From Epiperipatus broadwayi (taxonomy: Eukaryota > Onychophora > Udeonychophora > Euonychophora > Peripatidae): 64,000 bases of DNA. Shown here piece by piece: positions 45,985 through 57,954 of this stretch. The stretch lies in the NCBI GenBank assembly GCA_028023455.1, contig JAQFVV010006342.1, positions 1,203,001 to 1,267,000 of the forward strand, written 5' to 3'. The translations under genes and the position numbers were made by a program. Positions within the stretch are counted from its first letter, which is position 1; each line of letters opens with the position of its first letter. A model generated the notes under the pieces. It was given only the letters and a program-made list of their open reading frames with translations, was not told the origin of the DNA and did no database searches.

Positions 45985-46470
45985 TAAACCTGCATTTATA
46001 TATGTAATATATGCGGGATTCGAACTCAGACTTTCACACGACCCACTACTCTCAGTGCCATCTCATATTGCTGACCCACCTAATCACACAAATGTTGAAA
46101 AGATAAATAATCACCAATATACGTATTTCATGCTAAAACAGCAATCATCAGTTGGTCCAGATTACTATCCTCACACGCATATATAATCAGTGCTCAGCTT
46201 TATATTAAGATAGCCAATCTTTATACTTTAATGGACAGGCTTCAAACTATTCCAACTCACAACTCTTCAGCCTTCCATTTCATTGAAAATCTGATGATGG
46301 AACGTTCATCTGGACCAACTGATGATTGCTGGTTTAGCATGAAATACGTATGTTGGTGATTATTTATCTTTTCAACATGTGTGTGATCAGATGGGTCGGC
46401 AATATGAGATAGCACTGAGAGTAGTGGGTCGTGTGAAAGTCTGAGTTCGAATCCCGCATATATTATTTAC
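45985..46470. mobile_element. Foldback family C, deleted centre
   Basis: Left arm about 46005-46165 and right arm about 46313-46465 are near-perfect reverse complements. The tips read GCGGGATTCGAACTCAGACT at the left and AGTCTGAGTTCGAATCCCGC at the right, a strong tRNA B box on each outer strand. Both arms contain CTGATGATTGCTGGTTTAGC-type motifs with GAAA following (forward 46319-46345, complement 46126-46151). The central 150 bp matches only one side of the copy at 47.4-48.0 kb, so one arm suffered an internal deletion. Confidence 0.8.
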
Positions 46471-46871
46471 TTTAAAAATCTTAACACATTTTGCAACAAA
46501 TAACTGACATATTTTTTAAATTAAATATTTGCTTTAACTCTCAAATAAATAAAATAAAATAAAATATAGGATAATAAATTCCTCCAAGTATCATTTTCTT
46601 TCAGGAGGCTTGCCACTATATTTTCCTATCAAATTTGCGTTGTGTACATATTTTTCATACGTTTTCCTACTTATTTTAGTTATCACTGTTCCCTTCAAGC
46701 ATAATTTCCATAGATTTTCATTTAAAAATTTAACACTTCCTCTCTTAAAAATTGCAAAGCAAAATACTTCTTGCAAGTTATTAAAACCTATTTTTTTGGA
46801 AAATTGAGGAATTCAAATCATATCTTAATTTTTTTAGGTGCATTAGTTTCAGCATACAATTTAGAGAAATC
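46471..46871. other. A+T-rich DNA without recognised genes
   Basis: Overlapping short frames on both strands at 46591-46807 show no motif and look like chance. Confidence 0.5.
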
Positions 46872-47165
46872 ATAGATAATTAGATAGATAGATAAATGGG
46901 TGGATTAATGAATAGATGCAAAGATAGAAAGATATGTAGATAGATAGGGAGGTGGGTAAATAGATGGGTAAATAGATAGAGAGGTAGAAAGATAAAAAAA
47001 ATAGATAGATAGCCAGACAGATAGATATGTGGGTAGATAAATGTATGAACAGCTTGCTAGTTAAATAAGTATTTAGGTAGATAGGTTAGTTCATCAGTCA
47101 ATGAACAGGCAGGCATACAGGTCGATAATTTGATAGTTGTGTAGGTAGATATATGGATAGATAAA
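46872..47165. repeat. Degenerate (GATA)n-type microsatellite
   Basis: Interrupted runs of GATA, GGTA, GTAGATA and AAATAGAT over about 290 bp. Confidence 0.9.
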
Positions 47166-47359
47166 TTCTGAAGTCATTTTCTATTTTTATTTAAAAATTG
47201 AGGATTTTGTTTTGTTTACATTTTAATTTTTTAAGTGTATCAGTTTTAATAAACAATTTAGAAAATGATAACTATGTATAAATAAATGAATACATATATT
47301 TAGATAAATAGATATATAGGTATAAATTAATACACTGTACAGGCTTACACACACCTGCA
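47166..47359. other. A+T-rich spacer
   Basis: The TTTAATTTTTTAAGTG...CAATTTAGAAAATGATA part also occurs, diverged, at 46823-46880 and 48206-48260, next to GATA runs each time, so the GATA tracts belong to a larger repeated block. Confidence 0.5.
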
Positions 47360-47992
47360 CATATATAATGTAATATATAAGAGATTCGAACTCAGACTTT
47401 CACATGACCCTCAGCTCTCCATGCCATTTCATATTGTTGACCCACCTGATCATACACATGTTGAAAAGATAAATAATCACCAATATACATATTTCATGCT
47501 AAACCAGCAGTCATCAGTTGGTCCAGATTACTATCTCCACACATATATACAATCAGTGCTCAGCTTTATATTAAGATAGCCAATCTTCATACTTTAATGG
47601 ACAGGCTTCAAACTACTTCAACCCACAACTTTTCAGCCATCCATTTCATTGAAAATCTGATGATGTAATGTTCAAAGCCCTCATTAGTGCCAATGTTGTC
47701 ATCCTATCCATGTTGACCATTTAGTCATTCTGACAAGGGCTTTGAACGTTCCATCATCAGATTTTTAATGAAATGGATGGCTGAAGAGTTGTGGGTTGGA
47801 GTAGTTTGAAGCCTATCCATTAAAGTATGAAGATTGCCTATCTTAATATAAAGTTGAGTACTGATTGTATATATGTGTGGAGATAGTAATCTGGACCAAC
47901 TGATGATTGCTGGTTTAGCATGAAACACGGATATTGGTGATTATTTATCTTTTCAACATTTGTATAATCATGTGGGTCAGCAATATGAGATA
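47360..47992. mobile_element. Foldback family C, copy with long arms
   Basis: Left arm about 47385-47690 and right arm about 47735-47992 are reverse complements through the whole family body (B-box-like GATTCGAACTC at the left tip; AAAGATAAATAATCACCAAT; TTTCATGCTAAACCAGCAG; ATCAGTGCTCAGCTTTATAT; TTCATTGAAAATCTGATGAT; AAGGGCTTTGAACGTTCCAT). The right tip has lost its tRNA-like end and runs into GATA repeats. Motif CTGATGA...GAAACAC at 47900-47926, complement at 47492-47517. Confidence 0.8.
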
Positions 47993-48480
47993 TATAGATA
48001 GTGATAGATAGAAAAATAGATAGACAAAAAGACAAATTAATAGATAGATGGACGATTGAATGGATGTTTATATGGATAATCAGGGAATAAAAAGCAGATA
48101 ATTAGATAGATAAGTGAATAGGTAGACTGACAGAAGAATAAATAGATGGATAGGTAGATAGATAAATACTGAGATTATTTAGTTGAAAATCTAGATTTTT
48201 TTTAATACTTACATTTTAATTTTTTAAGTCATCAGTTTCAACACACAATTTAGAAAATAAGAAAAACATAGATACATAAATAGATAGATAGACAGAAAGG
48301 CAAAATATAGATCGATGGTCATATGGATAAACAGATAGATAATAGGCGAATAGATAAATTGACAGATTAGATAAATGGATGGATGGATAGATAGGTATGT
48401 ATGTAGATAGATAAGTAAATAAATAGACAGACAGATAGATAGAAAGGCATATAAGTAAACTGATAATTAGATAAATAGAT
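47990..48480. repeat. Degenerate (GATA)n-type microsatellite blocks
   Basis: GATA-rich runs at about 47990-48170 and 48262-48480, separated by the same TTTTAATTTTTTAAG...CAATTTAGAAAAT unit seen at 46.8 and 47.2 kb. This suggests a higher-order repeat of roughly 0.4-1.2 kb. Confidence 0.85.
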
Positions 48481-51400
48481 CTTCAAACACTAAATGTGAT
48501 AGCTTGAATTATGATTCAGAAATCATTCTTTCGATCTGTAATTGGACTGCAGCATTTGGATTAGTACTATAATTAATCATAATTTTTTGTACATACGGAT
48601 CATCATTTAATACATCGGACAATTAAACAAAATCATAATATCAAGAACATTCAAAACGTAATTTTTTTATTCAGTGAATCAATATGATAATTCCTTTTAA
48701 TTAAAAAAAAAAAGATTTGTCTAGTCTGTTTGATTTAGTCTTATATGACAACATGAATGCAAAATCTTGCCTTTAGGACAACAACATTATAAGAATAAAG
48801 ATGTATTCAGATATCACTTTCTTTAGACTGATTTTTATAAATATATTTCAAAAGTTAAGGAGGAAAAATCAGATGTAATTTATTCTGCTTGAATTTAATT
48901 TAAATAGAAATTGAAGATTTATTCAAGCATTATTGATTGAAATTAAAGTAATATTAGAGGGATGGATAACCTCCTGTAGAAAATAAATTAATTGTATTAA
49001 CTTATAATTAAATATATATATTTTTTGAGATTTGATTGCATTTTTTAAAGAAGTCTTGAAAATATAAAAAGTTAGAGGAGGGGGGGGGTGTACGCAAATA
49101 TATTATCTATTTATCTGACATTTAATTTGTAAAGTTATAATATAAATTATATATATAATTATTAAAATCAGTCAACACTTAGACAAGGCAAACTTCTTTT
49201 AACAATATATATTGTAATGAGAAAATGGAAATAAAATAGGGTAGTAAAACGTATAATGTATAGCTAAGTATTGACATGATGGTGGATTTAATAAAAAAGT
49301 AAATAACAATATTGACGTAAATAATCAAAATAGAAGCAATGAGGATTACGAATTAGCTATATAACTGGATTCCTATTGCACACACGTATGCGCGCACACA
49401 CATATATAAATGAATCATGAATGGATAAAAAAATAACCTTGATATACCTTAAGAATTTCATAACAATTTGTAATAGAATAAAATAGATAAGAATAGGAAA
49501 TAAAAACTTTGGTGTAACCTACAAATTTAAGACACCAATTGCAACAAGGTAAAGTATAACTCAATAATTGATTAGCAATTACAACAATAAAATAAAAATA
49601 ATGCTAATAAAAATGAAAATAAAGATAATGCCAACAGAGATTGTTGGATAAACCAATAATAATGGGATAAAATACTTAATAGTGGTAAAAGGCTTTGTTA
49701 TTTTACAGATATACATACATTATCATTAATAAAATAGATAAAATTTTCTCTTTTAAAACTTCATAAACTTACAATGCCAAATTGTAATGGAATAAGACGT
49801 CTACAATACAGAACTGTACTAAAATGCAATGCACAGATCAATTAATCTAACATACCTCACACATGCCCCAACTTAGAATAATATAAAATGAAAGTTAATC
49901 TCTAAAATAACCTCAAAATTTACAATATCCAATCATGACAACATAAAATAAATGAAAGATTCTTATTTCACATTTATACAAATATGATTAGCAAATCACA
50001 ACACATTATATTTAAGTCAATAAAGCCAAAGTTATTAAACTAGGAATTATAATTACCCTATATGTATAGTATTATTAATGTTTTATTATAACAAAATGAT
50101 AATATTAAGCTCAATATTTAAATTAAGTATACAATCTGCACCAATAAGCTTTAAATCTAAACAAAGGAGATCATTCTATTTAACATAATTCAAATACTAA
50201 TTTCAATGTATGTGATTACGAATTTTATATTATCATAAGTTTTCCATTTTTCTATGTAAATATCAAATTACTATAACATCCAATAAATAATTTTTAAAAA
50301 AATATGCAAGTATCCAATTATAATCACATTTGTTTACCTTAAATAATTAATATATTTATACTTTATAAACTATCAAATTAGTTCAGATATAACTATTGCA
50401 TATAACTGACAAAATAATTATGATGATCTAATTAATTATTAAACATCAAGCAATACCAAATTAATTAATTAACTGTATATCTAGCTCAAATGATAATATA
50501 CTGGATTTAAATCAAGATGCTTCAGATTTGCCTATATAAGTGGAAATTTAGGTTAAGAATAAGAAGGCCGGTTTTATTTTTATAAAAATTGCTATCTTGT
50601 GTCATGGTTTGAAAAGTCCCTCTATTGGCAAAATATGCTTAATTATTACAAATTTTAAAGTGCATTGAATATAGATTAAAGCCTGATTAAAGCATTTACA
50701 TATGCTTTCTGTGTGTCAATAAATTAATTACTACTCTTCTATAAAGAAAATAATATATTCACTTACCAATCCAATCGTTTAACTTCTTGACTATTTTTTG
50801 ATTATTTCTTATAAACTATATGATGTCAACTAATATATGACCTCTATATATATTAAATTTTTGTTAGCCAATAGGTTTACATTATTGAATGATAACTAAA
50901 GAAAGTTTATTTGTTTAAATGAATTTAAAATTTATTAACTAAGCAATAAAAAAGACAAATAGACAATAAATGGTTATGACATACATTCTAAATTAAACAT
51001 TGCAAAAGATATTTTCTGCATAAATTAAGATCAATAAAATAGGTGTTTAAACATCAAAAATCTATCTGGATAATGTTTAATATATGATATATAAAATTTA
51101 CATGAAATGAAAATGTTGCAGCACACACACACATCATTTAGAATACAAAAAAGTTAATGACAATTTTATAATCTTCTAATAAAGTAATTAATTAAGATAA
51201 GATATAATGATTATAGTTTGTTTATTTGTTCACTATATTTTCTGAATAAAATATCAATGAGGAATTGTTACAACACAATTCTTTTGGATTTTTATTACCT
51301 ATAATAGATATATCCAAAAGTAATTTGCAGCCAATGAATAAACGTATAATATTTTAATCAAACTTTTAACTATTAAAATTTAGAATATAAATGTAAATTT

Positions 51401-52179
51401 AAACTAAATTGAACTTCCTTTTATTTTCACATATATAAACCAAACAATTAAGTAGCTTAAAATATAACAATAATATTTATAAATTTTATACCAATAAATA
51501 CATAAATAAAATACAACCTCAACATACAACTTGGTTACTGTCCTTCTATATGGCAGGCATTTCGAAGAAACACAATAATGCCAATGTCTATTTCATAAGC
51601 TATATTTTAATGACATTTACTCATCCAAATAAAGTAAAAATATCCCAAACAATTATCCAAAACAATGCATATTTATTAAATTCCAATATTCTCAAAGTAT
51701 TGAATTTTATCCATTGTTTAGCAAATATTTAATATCATAATGGCATCATGAGTAAACAGGCTGACTTTCATTTATGACAATACAATGTAAAAATAAAGTT
51801 TTAAATCCTATGTCAAAGTATTCCAATGGTATTATAAAATTATATCTTCAGATGAGAACAATTCTTATATACAGAAGTATGTTATTGGCTTTTATATTTC
51901 ATATTAAAATGTTTTGTTGACATGTGATAATCATTGTCAGTAAAGAAATATCAAGTTCAATTTGAATACTATAAATTACTTTTTACTTCTTTTCAAGTTT
52001 TCAAAAACTCTGTCCAGTTTCCTGGATAAATATAAACATTTCTACTCCATAATTTTTGTGGTTATCAAGCAAATATTTTCAAAATAAATTTTAAAAAAAT
52101 CATATATAATAAAAAACATGTTTGCTTCTATGAAAGTTAGAATGTCAAAGAGAAAATTTGAATCATTCAATCTTATTTA
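48481..52179. other. Long A+T-rich stretch without recognised genes
   Basis: 3.7 kb with only short features: a G9 run near 49080-49089, (CA)n-type tracts at 49380-49402 and 51122-51134, a short frame at 51550-51732 without motif. CAATTGTAATGGAATA-like words recur loosely at 49470, 49535, 49785 and 49930, but without a definable unit. Confidence 0.5.
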
Positions 52180-52950
52180 TAACTTCTTACAATTGATGTT
52201 ATCTTCACCATCTGAACTAAGGTGACACTCTTTATTCACTCTAATACCAAAATCATCCTGTGTTCAATGCTTCAAATCTCTTTTACAGTATTAATAAAAT
52301 ATGCCCAGCTTTGTATGGTGATACTTTATGCATATGTTCAGTAATGACAGTTTCCTACCATTTCATATAAGGTTGGCTGAACTTCAATTTCACAGAACTC
52401 TTCAAATCTGCTTCCAAACTCATTGTCTTACACCCCAACTAACATAGTGTTATATAGTAATAATTTTCAGCCTGTCAGTGCATATCCCTAGGCAGTTTGG
52501 AAACTGCAAGAAATTGGGAAGGGATCAGACAGAGCACAATTTGAGGTGTTCATAAAAACATGCCATTTCCATGCCAATACGTACAAATTGAATAAAATGG
52601 CTGAAGGCAACAGTGAACATTTCAAACTATGGACCTTGTTCCCAATGCAAAAACTGACACTTGCCTTTCTATAAAGGCCCAAAACATCCTGCCATATACA
52701 TCTTCACAAAGGTGAGGACCTTTTCAGGGCCATCCTAGCCAAGATGATGGACAGCCATAACTGGTAACTACTTTAAATCAAAGACATTATTTTATTCTTT
52801 CTGTTTGTGTTAGTTGGTCTATTCTTTGCAAAATTATTTCATGAAATGAGTGTTTCCAGCATCTGTATTTCTTTTTTGTAAACAAATTGGTCTAATTTTA
52901 TAGTTTTCAATAAAGTTATTTTTGAAATCAATGCGTGTGTGTTGGGATTG
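52180..52950 (+). other. Candidate transcript 3' end, unassigned
   Basis: Markedly less A+T-rich than its neighbours. A forward open stretch at about 52496-52678 (no ATG at its start, about 60 codons, with words such as EIGKGSDRAQF and NKMAEGNSEHFKLW) looks more protein-like than the surroundings, but I recognise no family. Downstream AATAAA at about 52909 is followed by GT-rich GCGTGTGTGTTGGG, the usual arrangement of a cleavage and polyadenylation site. It could be a terminal exon, a processed pseudogene or an unknown element. Confidence 0.35.
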
Positions 52951-53229
52951 ATTTGTAACGCAATCAATTGCAAAATTTTTTGGGGGTTGAAGTTTTCCCA
53001 CTTTTGTTGGAAAATGTTACAAAATCAGGTCAAGTTAGTTTTGAAATTAATTTTTTTTTCGGTTAAAGAAATGTTTAATGTACTATTAAAAACAATGGCA
53101 TCAATTTGAAAGCGTTAATTTAAAGCCCAATAACGTAAATTTAAAGAAAGGAACAAAAACAAGGCATTTTTTAAATGACTTATTTTTTTATTGGAATGTA
53201 GAATAATGTAAATTTGAAGAAAAAAAAAT
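52951..53229. other. A+T-rich spacer
   Basis: The GTAGTTTTTAAATAG...GTAAATTTGA theme of the flank of the next repeat begins here (CATCAATTTGAAAGCG...GTAAATTT). No gene. Confidence 0.45.
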
Positions 53230-53360
53230 CCCCCAGAATAATTTCCAAAAAAAAATCCCCCAGAATAATTTCCAAAAAAAAATCCCCCAGAATAATTTCC
53301 AAAAAAAAATCCCCCAGAATAATTTCCAAAAAAAAATCCCCCAGAATAATTTCCAAAAAA
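53230..53360. repeat. Minisatellite, five 27-bp units
   Basis: CCCCCAGAATAATTTCC followed by A9T starts at 53230, 53257, 53284, 53311 and 53338. Because 27 is divisible by three, two minus-strand frames stay open and spell nonapeptide repeats (NYSGGFFFG; LEIILGDFF), but flanking sequence gives no reason to think it is coding. Diverged relatives of the unit continue to about 53580 (TTTCCAAAAAAGTAGTTTTTAAAT). Confidence 0.95.
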
Positions 53361-54352
53361 GTAGTTTTTAAATAGAGTAAATTTGACAAAAAGAAAATGC
53401 CCTGACATAATTTCCAAAAAAGTTACTTTTAAGTGAATTTCCGAGGAAGTAGTTTTTAAATAGCGTAAATTTGATAAGTATAAATTTGGAAAAAAAAGTA
53501 GTTTCTAAATGAATTTCCAAAAAAGGTAGTTTTTAAATAGTGTAAATATGACAAAAACAAAATCCTCTGGCATAATTTCCTACTAAAAGAAGAAAAAATT
53601 TGAGCTGGCCATGAAATGTTATATTGATATGTTTTTGGACAGAAACAGCACCATCAAAAATAAATCACCCTTCTTTGTCTAACTACTGTAATAAGAAGTA
53701 AAAAAAGATGAAAGCAGCAAAAAAAAGCAATCTCTGATTAATTATTGTAAAAAAAAACAGTCAGCTTTTATTTGACATTTTGTGTAAATTGTAAGATAAT
53801 TGACTATAATTTACTGTTACAACAATAACATAAATTTTTAAGAGTCACAGGTCCAGTGACATTATACAATCTATTTTTGTAGACAAGAAGCATCACCAAG
53901 TGATGTACAGAGGCTAGTTAACCAATATCAATAAAAATAAATAAATATTTTATAATTATTACACTTAACAAATAATATTCACGTTTTAAAACACTAATAC
54001 TTTTACAACCCAACACAAGCTAAAACAATTTATACTACATTCTCACAATATTGCATTGGAAATATATCTTTATACATCATTTCAATAAAAATTTTATTAA
54101 CAATAAATAGTGATTACATACTAATAAAGGATAAATAAATGAATAAATTGTACAATAATATGATTATATAATGTTCTATATGTCATCTGGCTAGATTATG
54201 TTATGAGAGCACAATGTTATACTCTTATGTGGTTAGGTATAGTGAAAATATTCAAAGAACTTGTTTAATGGTATTAGCATTTTTAATATAAACATGAATA
54301 TTTTCTTTTATAAATGACTATTCTATAACGCTGGGTAGGTGGGAATTGATAA
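53361..54352. other. Repeat-like flank and LINE 3' untranslated region
   Basis: 53361-53590 holds diverged copies of a TTTCCAAAAAA-GTAGTTTTTAAATAG-GTAAATTTGA unit. The remainder up to 54352 is A+T-rich and presumably contains the 3' untranslated region of the minus-strand LINE. No tail or target duplication was identified. Confidence 0.45.
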
Positions 54353-57300
54353 TCAGGAAAAGGAAAGAGCATTTAAAGACCAGGTGTCAGCAAAGACTTT
54401 ACTGGAGGCAAGGAGCTGGTCACGTTTCTTGATTTTTTTGAGCGTTTGATAGAACAATGGTATGATTTGTGGCGGGGGTAATTCCATGAGACTTTTGCAT
54501 CTCACTATCCATATGGAATAAAGGACAAAGGTAGAAAGCCTTATTATTGAAAAAAAACCATTATGAATGGCATTTTCGAGTGAGAAAATCATATCAGGTC
54601 TTATGTTGGAATTGATTATAATTATATCTTTCAGAGTTTTAAGTCTTGGGCACCGGTGTATAATATGGTCTATGGTTTCATCTTCACGAGCACACAGACC
54701 ACATATAGGGTCAATGCTGGTAAAACCTCTTCGGTGATAAAGAAACCAATTCGTGGGTAGTGCATTAAGATTTATTTTAATGATGAAGTCAAGGAATTTG
54801 GGTTCCAGACTCCATCTTTTGAAGTGTGTAATGAGTCTTTGGTTGGTTATTTTTAGGCTGGTTTTAATGGGTTGTTGATTATAGTTGATTATATTGTATG
54901 CTTCCCATAAGGTGATTTTTTGGTTAAGGTTAAAGGATATTATCGGGTTATAAAGTTGTAGTTGTTGTATTAGGGATGCTATCCATGAACTGGAAGAGGG
55001 TGGAGGACGATCTGTCGGTGTAACTTTTTTAATAATGTTAGAGTATCCGCAGGAGAGGATCAGATTATGTAGAGTGTTGTGGGTTTTCTGTAAAATTATT
55101 GCTTGTATTGAGTGGAATGACAGTCCATTGAACCTGCGTGGTCATTGGATACCTCGCAAGCTAATAGCAACTGTCCTTCCTCTCCAGAGAAGTTTGGTGC
55201 ATAATCGGTTAATTTTATTTTGAAACTGTTTAGACATTTTAACGAATGGAAGATAATATGAGATTTTTGGCATTATGATCATGTTGAGGAGGCCAACCTT
55301 TCCATATAATGAAAGGTATACTCTAGAGAGTGAAGTGGTGATGGCTTCAGTTGAATGGAGGATTGCATCTTGAATCTCTCTTGCCATTGCAGTTGGAGTT
55401 TTGTAGATTGGAAAACCTAGGTATCTTTGGGGTTTTGCAGAAAAGGGAGAGTTAATTTGTTTACCAGACATTATCTTCCAGATGGAAGATTTGTTAAAAT
55501 TTATTTGTAGGCCAAGTTTCGCTGTATTTCTGTTTAATATGTTCATGAGATGAGGAAGGTATTTAATGGTGGGAAGCACAACCATGATGTCATCAATATA
55601 TGCAAATACATTGAAGCTTTTATTGCACGAGGGAAGGAAAATTCCAGGGAGGTTTTTTTCTTTATCCATCAGAAGAGGGTTGATGTATGCTGTGAAGAAA
55701 AGGGCACTGAGTGGAGATCCTTGAGGGATCGACTTGTATGGCTTGAAGCCTGGTGTGATCTTGCCATCAAGAGAGAGAAAAATCTCTCTGTTGTTGAGCA
55801 GATTGCTGATCATCTGAACAATCCCGGCTGGAATGTCGCATTCCGACAGAATATCCAGGAGGATATTTATCTGGACTGAATCAAATGCTGCTGCAACATC
55901 CAGCTGGACAGCAATAGGTTTTGATTTACGATGTCCTCTGATGTAATTGAATAGTGCAGTTACATTGGACATAGCATGCGAGGTTGATGATCCCTTTTTT
56001 CCATATTGGTTTGACGAGATATGGCTAAGGATTTGAGTTTGGATTTGATCTTTAATGACTGACTCAATTATCTTGATAAGCAATGGGGTCATGGAAATTG
56101 GCCGGATATTGTTAATGTTGTTTAGTGGTTTTGCTTTTTTAATAAAAGGCACGAGTGCCACTGGGTAAAGATCTGTTATGTTTCTGTTGCCGGAGGCTAG
56201 GTGATCAATCATTTTTTTAATAATTGGCACAGTGAATTGACTGAGGTGTTTGAGAAGGAAATTTGGGATGCCATGAAGGCCAGGATGAACGCCGTCAGGG
56301 AGAGATGTTATCTTCTTTTTGATTTGGATTTCTGTGATGCCATGTTCGCCGGGGTCACCAGCATCCAACCAGCTGTTTATAGGAGGAGCTCCATCTTTTT
56401 GCATTAATTGGCAGAATTGTTTGCTGATGTGCTGCATCATTGGAAAGCCAACGAGATTGGTTCCATTAGAATTAATGGATAAGGGAGTGATTTGTTTTCT
56501 ATTGTACCCCAGTGCCCATCTAAGGTAGTCTCTTGTCCAGCAGTGTTGTTGTGCTAAGAAACATTTGGCTCTTCTGATGGATATATATTCTGCAAGGGAC
56601 TTTTGCTTGATTTTGTAGAGATTTTTAAGGAAGATGATTTTTTCTGTATTTGTGAAATTTTGCTGTAAAGCTTGAAGTTGTATATTAATGTCTGTTAGAT
56701 CATTTAGAAGGCCATTAGGTCCTTTGATTTTCCTGGCATGGTGATTTAATATGGACTGAAGTATTCCAATGAAGGAAAACCAGCCCTCCTCAGCAGGCAG
56801 GGAAAGGATGTTTATTTTCTGGAAAAGGATGTATGCCTCAGACACTATCGCTTCGGTCATATTTGATTGGGTGATCATGCGCATGGTTTTACCAGGTCCA
56901 TCAATGGGTGTAGGGATTGCAATAGGTGTAAGTTGTAAGATTAGAGCCATATGATCAGAGAAAGCAACAGGGGCCAAGGCTGCATCAAGGTTGAAATGGA
57001 GGTCTGGGGTGTAGAAAACCAAATCAATCAGGGACTTTTTAGTTTTAGTATAGAAAGAGTAGGCTTCAGGAGGGAAGAAACCCTCTCCACACATTAATCT
57101 GCAATTTATTAGATGCAAAAATCTCTTGTTGAAGTCATTGTATGTAGTGTTAAAGTCTCCCAGAAGAATAGTAGGAGAGGCTCTGTTAGCGTTGATGGCA
57201 TTTAGGATATGGATTATTTTTAGATATTGAGAGGTGTCTTTGGCTGTATATATATAAGCTATGATGATCGGATAACCCCAATAGTCTATTTCTATGACAA

Positions 57301-57580
57301 TAATATTGGCATCTAGGAATAGAATACTAAAACTGTTTGGTGGTGTTGACTTGCTGAGAAGAATACCGACTCCACCTGAAGCAGAATGGCCTATAGAAAA
57401 TCTAGTAAATCCGAGAGCTGAGAGAAGAGATAATATTTTATGATCAGTCTTATGGTGATATTTAGTTTCACCCATAAGAAGTATATGAGGGGAGCAGAGC
57501 GAGAGCCAGTTTTTAATAGCTAGAACTCTATCAATTGAGTTGATGCCGTGAATATTAATGCCAACAATTTTGCAGAACAT
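54353..57580 (-). pseudogene. L1/Tx1-like LINE ORF2 (endonuclease-RT) with one in-frame stop
   Basis: Encodes a retrotransposon replication protein of about 1075 codons in one frame, from ATG 57580 to TGA 54353, interrupted only by a TGA at 55144-55142 after 812 residues. APE-type endonuclease: residues 1-230, with INIHGINS, MGETKYHH, LGDFN and SDHMAL, all key positions present. Reverse transcriptase: about 440-720, with IRPISMTPLLIK, QLDVAAAFDSV, QGSPLSALFF and FAYIDDIM near 660 (YIDD instead of the common YADD). The thumb region LSLYGKVGLLNMIIMPK and LLWRGR resembles L1/Tx1 elements. After the stop the frame continues PRRFNGLSF, and near 960 CGLCAREDETIDHIIHRC forms a C-x2-C-H-C zinc knuckle. 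ORF1 is absent upstream (only 375 bp before the next element). Single-stop decay suggests a young copy. Clade assignment is tentative. Confidence 0.85.
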
Positions 57581-57954
57581 GATAGATTAATCCAAACCAT
57601 CATTCCAATAAAATATTACATATATCACATAAATATAACAACAGACATACCTAAAACATTAAATATCCATGTGTATTGTTTATAATCTACTACAATAAAT
57701 AAAATACATAGAATAGAAAAACAATAATATATTTAACACAGTTATAAACTTTATTATTTATATATATTTTAAATGAATAAATTTAATTTACAATTTTATG
57801 TTGCAATAATAATAACACATTTTTTTGCTTTAATATTTTGTTGTCATAACAACCTATTTCAATGCCTTTAGCTAATACATTACCTATTAAAACTAAGTAA
57901 AATAATAAAAAAACACATTTTTCTATACTTAACATTCCACCACAAATTTTGGTT
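57581..57954. other. A+T-rich DNA between two LINEs
   Basis: Upstream sequence of the L1/Tx1-like ORF and the flank of the RTE-like 3' end. No reading frame, no ORF1. Confidence 0.5.

Noticed and set aside
46319-46349. Confident call of a hammerhead ribozyme
   Set aside because: The CTGATGA...GAAA core is present and repeated, but the first stem II pair is mismatched and I could not find a closing stem III with a UH cleavage site. Kept only as a hypothesis.
55550-55879. 109-residue plus-strand frame
   Set aside because: Antisense of the LINE reverse transcriptase; no independent support.
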